From an uncultured Eubacterium sp. (GTDB lineage Bacteria; Bacillota; Clostridia; Lachnospirales; Lachnospiraceae): 28,099 nt of DNA. The stretch's first letter is position 1. Each line of letters starts with the position of its first letter. Location of the stretch: NCBI GenBank assembly GCA_934338065.1, contig CAKRGX010000020.1, positions 1 to 28,099 of the forward strand. The letters run 5' to 3'. A program made the position numbers and the translations under genes. Below the pieces are notes generated by a model that made no database searches, had not been told where the DNA came from, and was given only the letters and a program-made list of their open reading frames with translations. This document shows positions 1 through 6,352 of the stretch, in pieces.

Positions 1-111
1 GGCTCGCTACAAGGCTCACTGGCGATTACCTTGACCAGACTTTCACTGGCAAGCTGATAACAGCTTGCAGAACACACAACTTTCACCCGTTAGAGCGCGC
101 CCATGGCGCAC
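1..111 (-). mobile_element. 5' end of a group II intron (probably IIC), cut by window edge
   Basis: Read on the minus strand from 111 leftward, the sequence begins GTGCGCC, fitting the GUGYG 5' splice boundary of group II introns. It continues with CATGGGCGCGC and CTCTAACGGGTGAAAGT, which resembles the start of domain I in bacterial IIC introns such as that of Oceanobacillus iheyensis. The stretch is rich in hairpins: a perfect 7-bp stem with a 4-nt loop at 50-67, and a CCAG/CTGG stem at 35-49. The intron start lies only 4 nt past the terminator hairpin at 116-162, matching the known habit of IIC introns to insert after terminator stem-loops. The ribozyme core, any reverse transcriptase ORF and the 3' end lie outside the window. 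The match is from memory of the family, not from an alignment; a different structured RNA is possible. Confidence 0.68.
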
Positions 112-115
112 AACC

Positions 116-162
116 AAAAGAAGGACGGATAGATGACACCACATCCTATCCGTCCTTCTTTT
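116..162 (-). terminator. Intrinsic terminator of the DUF1858 gene
   Basis: Perfect 17-bp inverted repeat, left arm 116-132 and right arm 146-162, with a 13-nt loop. The arms carry a GAAGGACGGATAG core ending in an A/T run, so the minus transcript of the DUF1858 gene ends in CTTTT just after the stem. It also reads as a terminator on plus. The intron-like sequence begins immediately beyond it. Confidence 0.88.
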
Positions 163-178
163 CATTTTTAAGCTTTTA

Positions 179-391
179 CTAGGCATTTTTTGTCTGTAGG
201 TATTCATTAATTCTTGTAACCAGCTCATCACTATCGATCCCATGCACCATAGCTGCTTCTTCCAGACTCTCACCCTGAGAAGCCGGACAGCCAATACAAT
301 GCATACCGGAAGCCATCAAAATAGGAGCAATCGTTGCATCCTGCTGCAAGATCTCACCAATGAGCATATCTTTCTTTACTTCCTTTATCAT
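179..391 (-). CDS. DUF1858 domain protein (small disulfide/hybrid-cluster associated)
   Basis: A 70-aa protein made of a single DUF1858 domain. The hallmark is [18 protein letters not shown] near residues 29-46, with a CxxC pair that the family uses as a redox-active or metal-binding site. Members occur alone or fused to hybrid-cluster-like and oxidoreductase proteins in anaerobes; the biochemical role is not established. The ATG is preceded by AAGGAGG about 9 nt upstream. A consensus sigma-A promoter lies at 453-481 and a strong terminator at 116-162, so the gene is monocistronic. It is divergent from the ferredoxin gene at 601, which suggests but does not prove a shared redox context. Confidence 0.9.
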   Translation of the reverse strand: MIKEVKKDMLIGEILQQDATIAPILMASGMHCIGCPASQGESLEEAAMVHGIDSDELVTRINEYLQTKNA

Positions 392-452
392 TATATATCC
401 TCCTTTTCATGGGACAATATACTTGTCCGTTAAATTCAAAATCCTACGTCCG

Positions 453-481
453 ATTATAGACATAAGATCAGTCCTTGTCAA
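453..481 (-). promoter_or_regulatory. Consensus sigma-A promoter for the DUF1858 gene
   Basis: Minus strand TTGACA (476-481), 17-nt spacer, TATAAT (453-458): exact matches to both consensus hexamers. The expected start site is near 446, giving a leader of about 55 nt that contains AAGGAGG. Confidence 0.88.
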
Positions 482-532
482 GAAAGTATTCCCATTTCTC
501 TCTTTCACCATTCATACATAGCCAAAATATAC

Positions 533-561
533 TTGTATTTTTGTGTAAATTGTATTATGAT
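533..561 (+). promoter_or_regulatory. Probable promoter for the ferredoxin gene
   Basis: TTGTAT (533-538), 17-nt spacer, TATGAT (556-561). The -10 matches 5 of 6 and the -35 matches 3 of 6. The expected start near 568 leaves a leader of about 33 nt before the ATG at 601. It is the best-spaced pair in this gap. Confidence 0.5.
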
Positions 562-600
562 GTGTTTAGGAAAAATATCATGATAAAGGAGGATACAAAA

Positions 601-771
601 ATGGCTTATGTAATTTCTGATTCTTGTATCAGCTGTGGTGCTTGTGCTGCTGATTGTCCTGCAGGTGCTATTGCAGAAGGTGATGCACATTACGAAATCG
701 ATGCAAATGTATGTTTGGATTGTGGTGCTTGCGCATCAACATGTCCTACAGGTGCTATTTCCGCTGAATAA
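601..771 (+). CDS. 2[4Fe-4S] clostridial-type ferredoxin
   Basis: A 56-aa low-potential electron carrier with two CxxCxxCxxxCP cluster-binding motifs, CISCGACAADCP at residues 9-20 and CLDCGACASTCP at residues 38-49, giving the eight cysteines of classic clostridial ferredoxins. Family members shuttle electrons between pyruvate:ferredoxin oxidoreductase, hydrogenases and Rnf-type complexes in the cytoplasm. The start at 601 is chosen because AAAGGAGG sits at 585-592 and the product then has the normal family length. An in-frame start at 475 would add 42 unrelated residues upstream of the promoter and is not credible. A terminator follows at 785-833, so it is a one-gene transcript. Confidence 0.97.
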   Translation: MAYVISDSCISCGACAADCPAGAIAEGDAHYEIDANVCLDCGACASTCPTGAISAE

Positions 772-784
772 AAGAAAAAAATAA

Positions 785-833
785 ATGGGACTTTGTTATG
801 AATGATCTTTCGTAACAAAAGTCCCATTTTTTT
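785..833 (+). terminator. Bidirectional terminator between ferredoxin and pgi
   Basis: Stem of about 18 bp (785-802 with 809-827, one bulge and one mismatch) built on ATGGGACTTTGTTA, followed by a T run at 827-833. On the minus strand the same stem is followed by a T-rich stretch, so it can also end the pgi transcript that arrives from 857. Confidence 0.85.
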
Positions 834-856
834 CTTATCGGAACATTCTTTTCTTC

Positions 857-2206
857 TTATAAACGTGCCAGCAATTCTCTACTTAACTCTTCATAGCCCG
901 GTTTGCCAAGCAAAGCAAACATATTCTTCTTGTAGCTTTCTACGCCCGGCTGATTAAATGGATTTACTCCCAGTAGATAGCCACTGATACCACATGCATA
1001 TTCAAAGAAATAGAATAATTCACCCAAATAGTATTCGTTCTGCTCCGGCACACGGATCATAAGATTTGGAACATTTCCATCTGTATGAGCTAACTGCGTT
1101 CCCCTCATCGCACTTTTATTAACAAAATCCAGTGTTTTTCCAGAAAGATAGTTCAAACCATCCAGATCATTCTGCTCCTCTTTTACCATAATATCAAGCG
1201 ATGGCTTCTCAAGTTCCATGACCGTCTCATACATGATACGTGAACCGTCCTGTATAAACTGTCCCATCGAGTGAAGATCTGTTGTAAGGTCTACCGATGC
1301 CGGAAAAATTCCCTTCTGGTCTTTTCCTTCACTTTCACCATACAACTGTTTCCACCACTCAGCTACATAGTGGAAAATTGGCTCGTAATTTGCCAGTACT
1401 TCAACAGATTTTCCTTTTTTATGCAAAATATTACGAATCATCGCATACTGAATCGCATCATTATCCTCAAGCTTTGTTTCCAAGCAGAGCTTACGCATGC
1501 TCTGTGCACCTTCCATCAATTTGCTGATGTCTGCACCACTTGCTGCAATTGGAAGAAGTCCTACGGCTGTCAGAACCGAGAAACGTCCTCCTACATCATC
1601 CGGCACTACAAATGTTTCATAACCCTCTTCTGTCGCAAGACTCTTCAATGCACCTTTTTCTCTGTCCGTTGTAGCATAAATACGTTTAGACGCTTCTTCT
1701 TTTCCATATTTATTTTCAAGGATTTCTTTAAAGACACGGAAAGCAATCGCCGGCTCCGTTGTCGTTCCTGATTTACTGATAACGTTTACAGAGAAATCAC
1801 GATCTCCGATCGTCTCGATCAATTGTGATAAGTAAGTTCCGCTAATGCTATTACCCGCATAATAAATTTCCGGTGTTTTACGAACCGATTTATCAACACT
1901 GTTATAAAAACAATGACGCAGGAACTCAATAGCTGCACGTGCTCCCAGATAAGAACCACCAATACCGATAACAACCAATACTTCCGAATCAGATTGAATT
2001 TTCTTTGCTGCTTTCTGAATTCTGTCGAATTCCTGTTTATCATAATCCACCGGCAGATTAATCCAGCCAAGAAAGTCATTTCCTGCTCCTGTTTTTTTCT
2101 CCAGCGTTTCCCTCGCAGCCAGCACAGAAGCTTTCATCAGATCAAGCTCTTCATCACGGATAAATGGAGCTGCAAGTGAATAATCAAATGTAACATGTTT
2201 TCCCAT
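857..2206 (-). CDS. pgi: Glucose-6-phosphate isomerase
   Basis: Interconverts glucose 6-phosphate and fructose 6-phosphate in glycolysis and gluconeogenesis. The 449-aa length is typical of the short Firmicutes form rather than the ~550-aa proteobacterial form. The sugar-phosphate site shows GIGGSYLG at 81-88 and SKSGTTTEP at 144-152. The family signatures [14 protein letters not shown] (206-219) and [14 protein letters not shown] near residue 425 are both intact. The ATG has AAGGAGG about 10 nt upstream. A promoter at 2264-2292 and the terminator at 785-833 make it an independent transcript, although read-through from the gene ending at 2296 is possible. All key motifs are present, so an active enzyme is expected. 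Confidence 0.98.
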   Translation of the reverse strand: MGKHVTFDYSLAAPFIRDEELDLMKASVLAARETLEKKTGAGNDFLGWINLPVDYDKQEFDRIQKAAKKIQSDSEVLVVIGIGGSYLGARAAIEFLRHCFYNSVDKSVRKTPEIYYAGNSISGTYLSQLIETIGDRDFSVNVISKSGTTTEPAIAFRVFKEILENKYGKEEASKRIYATTDREKGALKSLATEEGYETFVVPDDVGGRFSVLTAVGLLPIAASGADISKLMEGAQSMRKLCLETKLEDNDAIQYAMIRNILHKKGKSVEVLANYEPIFHYVAEWWKQLYGESEGKDQKGIFPASVDLTTDLHSMGQFIQDGSRIMYETVMELEKPSLDIMVKEEQNDLDGLNYLSGKTLDFVNKSAMRGTQLAHTDGNVPNLMIRVPEQNEYYLGELFYFFEYACGISGYLLGVNPFNQPGVESYKKNMFALLGKPGYEELSRELLARL

Positions 2207-2263
2207 TCTTTTTTCCTCCTTTTTTCATCGTTTTGTTCTTAATCTCTTTGACCTATGAACAAA

Positions 2264-2292
2264 ATTATACTCTTTTTCCCCTGTTTCTGCAA
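2264..2292 (-). promoter_or_regulatory. Probable sigma-A promoter for pgi
   Basis: Minus strand TTGCAG (2287-2292), 17-nt spacer, perfect TATAAT (2264-2269). It begins 4 nt from the stop codon region of the upstream gene at 2296. The expected start near 2257 gives a leader of about 50 nt. Confidence 0.65.
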
Positions 2293-2295
2293 CTG

Positions 2296-2994
2296 TTAAC
2301 CAAGATATTCGTGAATAACCTCACGGATGACCTCTTCCTCTTCTTTCGTAAAAGTAATGTCCGGTGACTCCCTTTTCATCCTGCTTTCTTCTCCCGTTTT
2401 TGCTTCAAAATGCACAACCTTATCCTCATCCGAAAAATATTTTTCCTGATATTCGTGAAGTTCTGCCGGGTGAAAAGTTTCATTTTCCATTCGGGGCTTA
2501 CATATATTTTCAAGATAATCTGTAACATCTACTTTCAGCATCTGCCATTTGCTTTCTATATTAAAAAGAAAGTCCAAAACAAACAAAATACCGGTACCAG
2601 TGATCCCTGTAAGTAAGGGAAGAAATACCATCCTGGCTTCCCTTCCCTGCATCATATTCCATATACTGTTTCCCATACTTCCTGCCATGACAAGAATAAT
2701 GCAAAGCATATGGATATGTTCCCACGCCTTTATATGAATTCCTAAAATCCGGTAATGCCGTAAATATTTTTCTACAAACAGCGAAACGTTAGGTACACCG
2801 ATCTTCAACTGATAACAGGTCTCAAATCTCATACATAATGTTTTCATCAGGCGGTGATTCGAATGTCCCAGATCATCCGCTGCGCGCAAAAGACGATTAT
2901 ATGTATGATTTAGCATAATCTTGATACAAAGACTAAAAAGACATAGCAGTGCCACCCCAATAATAATTTTTTGTTCTAAAAATTGTAAAAACAT
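2296..2994 (-). CDS. Unknown membrane protein
   Basis: A 232-aa protein I do not recognise. From the chosen start, a hydrophobic helix occupies roughly residues 9-26 (IIIGVALLCLFSLCIKIML), a second lies near 93-107 and a third near 123-143. A charged, probably cytoplasmic tail rich in Glu and Lys follows, including EESRMKRESPD and a Glu run close to the end. The ATG at 2994 is preferred over an upstream in-frame GTG at 3042 because GGAAGGG sits 8 nt before it and because the hairpin at 3035-3062 would otherwise lie in the coding region. The upstream neighbour is murG; a link to the cell envelope would be only an inference. pgi follows after its own promoter. Confidence 0.75.
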   Translation of the reverse strand: MFLQFLEQKIIIGVALLCLFSLCIKIMLNHTYNRLLRAADDLGHSNHRLMKTLCMRFETCYQLKIGVPNVSLFVEKYLRHYRILGIHIKAWEHIHMLCIILVMAGSMGNSIWNMMQGREARMVFLPLLTGITGTGILFVLDFLFNIESKWQMLKVDVTDYLENICKPRMENETFHPAELHEYQEKYFSDEDKVVHFEAKTGEESRMKRESPDITFTKEEEEVIREVIHEYLG

Positions 2995-3034
2995 ACCGAT
3001 CCCTTCCTTCTTTTTTGGGACAAGTATAACAATA

Positions 3035-3062
3035 GGACACACCTCTGGCTAGAGGCATGTCC
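3035..3062 (-). terminator. Hairpin between murG and the membrane protein gene; weak terminator or attenuator
   Basis: Stem of GGACA plus ACCTCT (3035-3046) pairing with AGAGG plus TGTCC (3051-3062) around a 4-nt loop, with small bulges. In the minus transcript it is followed by TATTGTTAT rather than a clean U tract. A second TGTCCC further along could pair with the same GGGACA, so two alternative folds are possible. Confidence 0.4.
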
Positions 3063-3116
3063 CATTTATTATAACAATCGTTCTCTTTTTTTCGCCTTTT
3101 ATCGATAACAAATCTG

Positions 3117-4190
3117 CTATTTCTCTTTTTTGCAGGCTTTATCGATAATATCTGCCACCTTACGTACAGAATCCTGTTGATTACTATTCGCCATAGCTGT
3201 TTTGTATTCTTCCTTCTTTTCATCAACATAATGTACCGCTTCTAATAACTTCTGACTTGTCAGTTCTTCTTCTTTTATCACATAACTAAAGCCCTGTTTT
3301 TCAAAAGAATTGGCATTCAATATCTGATCACCGCGGCTGGCCTCCAGCGATAGCGGAATCAGAATATTCGGTTTATGCAGCGCAAGAAGTTCGCAGATAG
3401 CATTTGCCCCGGCCCGGGATATGACCAGGTCTGCTGCATCCAAAAGATCACATAGTTCCTTTTGAATGTATTCAAACTGTACGTATCCTTCTGTCCCTTG
3501 TAATTTCTCATCTATCTTATCTTTACCACAAAGATGAATCACCTGATAGTTTTCCAGTAATTGAGGAAGAATCTCACGTACTGCCTCATTAACACGGACA
3601 GAACCAAGACTACCGCCAATCACAAGAATGACTGGTTTGTTAGCCGTAAAGCCACAGAAATCCAATCCGGTAAGCCTGTTGCCGGAAAACAGTTCGCCAC
3701 GAATAGGCGTTCCTGTCAGATACGCCTTATCCTTTGGCAGGTGGTCGATCGTCTCTGGAAAGTTGGCACAAATTGCTGTTGCTGAAGGAATACACAATCG
3801 ATTAGCAAGTCCGGGAGAAATATCGGATTCATGCAAAACGCACGGAATATTTCTACGGCTTGCTGCTTTCACTACCGGAACAGTCACAAATCCGCCTTTC
3901 GAAAAAATCACATCTGGCTTGATCTGTTTCATCAGCTTGACAGCCTCTGAATATCCTTTTAAAATACGAAATGGATCCGTAAAATTCTTAAGATCAAAAT
4001 ATCGTCTTAATTTGCCCGAAGAAATACCATAATAAGGTATATCAAAATTGCCGATAAGTTCCTTTTCGATCCCTGTCTTTGATCCAATATAGTGAATCTC
4101 ATATCCCCTCTTCTGCAATTCAGGGATAAGAGCAATATTAGGAGTAACATGTCCGGCTGTTCCTCCGCCTGTCAAAATGATACGTTTCAT
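3117..4190 (-). CDS. murG: MurG: undecaprenyl-PP-MurNAc-pentapeptide GlcNAc transferase
   Basis: Adds GlcNAc from UDP-GlcNAc to lipid I to make lipid II, the last cytoplasmic membrane-face step of peptidoglycan precursor synthesis. The 357-aa length equals the family norm. The GT28 fold signatures are present: GGTAGH at 9-14, HESD at 120-123, GGSLGS at 192-197, then SRAGANAICELL and GDQILNA in the UDP-GlcNAc-binding C-terminal lobe. AAGGAG lies 7 nt upstream of the ATG. It sits 18 nt downstream of the HIT gene, so the two are probably cotranscribed. It stands apart from the usual mur/fts division cluster, an arrangement seen in some Clostridia. The hairpin at 3035-3062 may reduce read-through. 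Confidence 0.97.
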   Translation of the reverse strand: MKRIILTGGGTAGHVTPNIALIPELQKRGYEIHYIGSKTGIEKELIGNFDIPYYGISSGKLRRYFDLKNFTDPFRILKGYSEAVKLMKQIKPDVIFSKGGFVTVPVVKAASRRNIPCVLHESDISPGLANRLCIPSATAICANFPETIDHLPKDKAYLTGTPIRGELFSGNRLTGLDFCGFTANKPVILVIGGSLGSVRVNEAVREILPQLLENYQVIHLCGKDKIDEKLQGTEGYVQFEYIQKELCDLLDAADLVISRAGANAICELLALHKPNILIPLSLEASRGDQILNANSFEKQGFSYVIKEEELTSQKLLEAVHYVDEKKEEYKTAMANSNQQDSVRKVADIIDKACKKEK

Positions 4191-4208
4191 TTTTCGTCTC
4201 CTTATTAT

Positions 4209-4628
4209 TTACAGATTTGCTTTAATCTCTTCCGCAATTTTCGCCATATCTGCCGGTGTTTCACCCGGTTTCCATCCGATATTTACATGATCTGTGTCCC
4301 CTTCAAAACGTGGAATCACATGTACGTGCAAATGAAAGACGGTCTGTCCGGAAGCTTCTCCATTATTTTGCAGAATATTGACTCCATCACATGGATACGT
4401 TTTTTTAATAGCTGTCGCAATCTTTTTTGCCACAACAAATATTTTAGAAGCATCCTCATCCGGCAATTCAAAAATATTAGCAGCATGGTTCTTTGGCAGA
4501 ATAATCACATGTCCTCTTGCTGCTGGGTTTACATCTAGAATGGCACGAAAGTCATCATCCTCATAAACAACCGTAGAAGGAATTTCACCTGCTAAAATCT
4601 TACAAAAAATACAATTTTCATCTCTCAT
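4209..4628 (-). CDS. HIT family nucleotide-binding hydrolase
   Basis: A 139-aa histidine-triad protein of the Hint branch, which hydrolyses nucleoside phosphoramidates and related dinucleotides in the cytoplasm. The catalytic triad HLHVHVIPR runs from residue 99 to 107, with His101 and His103 in the triad. N-terminal Cys6 and Cys9 together with His48 resemble the zinc-binding set of zinc-containing HIT proteins. The start has GGAGGAAGG just upstream. The gene lies 26 nt after the flavodoxin-SCP2 gene and 18 nt before murG, so it is an internal member of the operon; the physiological substrate is unknown. Confidence 0.95.
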   Translation of the reverse strand: MRDENCIFCKILAGEIPSTVVYEDDDFRAILDVNPAARGHVIILPKNHAANIFELPDEDASKIFVVAKKIATAIKKTYPCDGVNILQNNGEASGQTVFHLHVHVIPRFEGDTDHVNIGWKPGETPADMAKIAEEIKANL

Positions 4629-4654
4629 TTTCCTTCCTCCATATTTTATATGAT

Positions 4655-5647
4655 TTAAAAACGAAAGATCGTGTCAAAATTACGCAAAATTTTAAAATTG
4701 CCCTGCGCTGACAGATCTCCCGACATAAACGCACTCTGGAAAGATTTTTTTCCATCCAGTATTTCTTCTAACACATTAGTGCGTACTTTTGCTGTTACAT
4801 CCGGCTTAAGCGCTGCATCAGATTTACCTCTTTTGCAGTCTAATTGCTGCTCATTTATTTTTAAGATCAAAGAAGTATTCTCATCAATAAGATCAATCTG
4901 AAATACTGCCTTCAATCCTTCCATAGGAGAAAAACTGTTTTGCAATTTTGTTATATATTGATCCGGTTCTTCGTTTTCCCCTAACATACCCTTAAATAAA
5001 CTTGCCAGTTCCTCAATGTCTTCTTTTTGTTTTTTAACATAATTATCATCCGAAACATAGACCGATAACTGCTCACTTTCCTGTGGGGTAAGATTCAGAT
5101 TGCTGCTTCGTAGTACGGTCTTTTTTACTTCCATACTGCTATTTGGAAAAGCAACCGCTTTTTTTGATATCATGCGGTAAAAGTTTTCTGCTTTCTTTTC
5201 AATCATGAGATTATACTGTGGATTTGTCTCAAATTCCACATGATTGTCTACATAAGCACATAATCCCTCACCGGGAATACCACCAAGCATCTCCCAGGCA
5301 CGAAGCAGTGTTCCTTCCGCTTCACGTTCTCCGTAAGTAGTAGCAGTAACGACAGGAAGCATATAGGTCTTTGAAATTTTGTCCTTATCTCCATATAGCC
5401 AGCAGGCATCCAAAAACTGCTGCAGATAACCGCCAATCCCATACCATTCGACAGATGCCGCCATAACAATACCTTCAACATCCTTTAATGTCTTGGGTAA
5501 TACAGAAATATTTTTCTTCTCTTCATATAAATTATACCGCTCTACCGATACCCGTAATTCTTCAAGAACTTTAGTAATTTTTTCCAATACAAACAGTGTA
5601 GGATCGTCAATCAATCCTCTTCCACCATAATAAATATTAACCTTCAT
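4655..5647 (-). CDS. Flavodoxin-like FMN protein fused to an SCP2-like domain
   Basis: The N-terminal ~180 residues look like a flavodoxin/NADPH-dependent FMN reductase fold: a beta strand KVNIYYGGRG, then VEGIVMAASVEWYGIGGYLQ, where flavin contacts are usual, and a later TATTYGEREAEG. The C-terminal ~100 residues, with LKAVFQIDLI, a conserved beta region and a closing SGDLSAQGNFKIL, resemble SCP2 sterol-carrier-like domains, which bind lipids or other hydrophobic molecules. The ATG at 5647 is chosen over one 21 nt upstream because GGAGG lies 6-7 nt before it. That start overlaps the rhomboid gene by 11 nt, which suggests translational coupling. The substrate cannot be read from sequence; 330 aa. 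Confidence 0.8.
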   Translation of the reverse strand: MKVNIYYGGRGLIDDPTLFVLEKITKVLEELRVSVERYNLYEEKKNISVLPKTLKDVEGIVMAASVEWYGIGGYLQQFLDACWLYGDKDKISKTYMLPVVTATTYGEREAEGTLLRAWEMLGGIPGEGLCAYVDNHVEFETNPQYNLMIEKKAENFYRMISKKAVAFPNSSMEVKKTVLRSSNLNLTPQESEQLSVYVSDDNYVKKQKEDIEELASLFKGMLGENEEPDQYITKLQNSFSPMEGLKAVFQIDLIDENTSLILKINEQQLDCKRGKSDAALKPDVTAKVRTNVLEEILDGKKSFQSAFMSGDLSAQGNFKILRNFDTIFRF

Positions 5648-6245
5648 ATGAAACCTCCATCCGGACAAACCGGCTCATGATAAAACAGATCAGAAAACCT
5701 GCCACCAGACCGCCAATATGGGCAGCATTATCAATCCCTGTATCCTGCATACCACTATAAATACTAACACCTATGAAAATCACATATCTTGGCACTTCGG
5801 ATGAAATTCTCCCTCTGTTTCCTATGATGAGCATAACAAGAAGTGCTCCCATTAAACCATATATCGCTCCTGATGCACCACAGGAGACCGCTTCCTGTCC
5901 AACCGATACATTATATAAAACAGAAGTCACTCCTGCTAAAATACCGGAAAGAAAGTACAGGCAGACAAATCGTATTCTTCCCATCACCGGCTCCAGTGAA
6001 TAACCAAGTATCAAAAGTGAAATCATATTATTTACTAAGTGGTCTATTCCAAAATGTAAAAAGAAATGGTTAATCAGACGATAATATTCATGCTTTTGTA
6101 TGATCAATGGCTCATAAATTGCCCCCATTTGTATCATTGTCTCACTGTCATAAGAAGACCCTTTCATCTCAGTATACAGATATACCAATACATTTGCCAA
6201 TACTAAAAGCAATGTCATCCATGGAATTTTACCTTTTTGTCTCAT
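5637..6245 (-). CDS. Rhomboid family intramembrane serine protease
   Basis: A 202-aa polytopic membrane protein with about six hydrophobic helices, the compact bacterial rhomboid core. The catalytic dyad is visible: Ser125 in GASGAIYG and His176 in NAAHIGG, within helices four and six of the family. The HFGIDHLVNNM stretch at 64-74 matches the conserved HxxxN region of helix two. Rhomboids cleave single-span membrane substrates inside the bilayer; the target here is unknown. It is the first gene of the operon that continues into flavodoxin-SCP2, HIT and murG, and it is driven by the promoter at 6309-6337. Confidence 0.95.
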   Translation of the reverse strand: MRQKGKIPWMTLLLVLANVLVYLYTEMKGSSYDSETMIQMGAIYEPLIIQKHEYYRLINHFFLHFGIDHLVNNMISLLILGYSLEPVMGRIRFVCLYFLSGILAGVTSVLYNVSVGQEAVSCGASGAIYGLMGALLVMLIIGNRGRISSEVPRYVIFIGVSIYSGMQDTGIDNAAHIGGLVAGFLICFIMSRFVRMEVSYEG

Positions 6246-6260
6246 AACAACCTCTTTTCA

Positions 6261-6289
6261 TAGACTACGCATAAACTCTGTGATACAAT
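6261..6289 (+). promoter_or_regulatory. Promoter for the ASKHA gene
   Basis: TAGACT (6261-6266), 17-nt spacer, TACAAT (6284-6289), with a TG extension before the -10. The expected start is near 6296 and the leader is about 57 nt. The transcript would pass through the opposing promoter at 6309-6337. Confidence 0.6.
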
Positions 6290-6321
6290 GAAAAATATCT
6301 TAACGCTAATTGTATCACAGA
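6277..6321. repeat. 13-bp perfect inverted repeat between divergent genes
   Basis: TCTGTGATACAAT at 6277-6289 is repeated in inverse at 6309-6321, separated by 19 bp. Each arm contains the TGATACAAT extended -10 of one of the two opposed promoters. It may be only a by-product of matching -10 elements, or an operator for a dimeric regulator. Confidence 0.9.
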
Positions 6322-6337
6322 ATGAATATTCGGTCAA
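6309..6337 (-). promoter_or_regulatory. Promoter for the rhomboid operon
   Basis: Minus strand TTGACC (6332-6337), 17-nt spacer, TACAAT (6309-6314), with a TG extension just upstream of the -10. The expected start is near 6302, giving a leader of about 57 nt. It faces the plus-strand promoter at 6261-6289. Confidence 0.68.
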
Positions 6338-6352
6338 CGAAAGGAAACTCTT

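Noticed and set aside
43..294. 83-aa minus-strand ORF
   Set aside because: Covers the DUF1858 gene in a wrong frame, crosses the terminator stem and runs into the intron-like sequence.
475..600. Upstream extension of the ferredoxin
   Set aside because: Would start before the likely promoter and add residues foreign to the family; the Shine-Dalgarno supports 601.
1271..1771. 166-aa plus-strand ORF
   Set aside because: Lies antisense inside pgi, no ribosome binding site, low-complexity translation rich in Cys and Phe.
3628..4032. 134-aa plus-strand ORF opposite murG
   Set aside because: Antisense shadow of a clear murG gene without a start signal.
4092..4538. 148-aa plus-strand ORF opposite the HIT gene
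   Set aside because: Antisense shadow; the HIT motif on minus is unambiguous.
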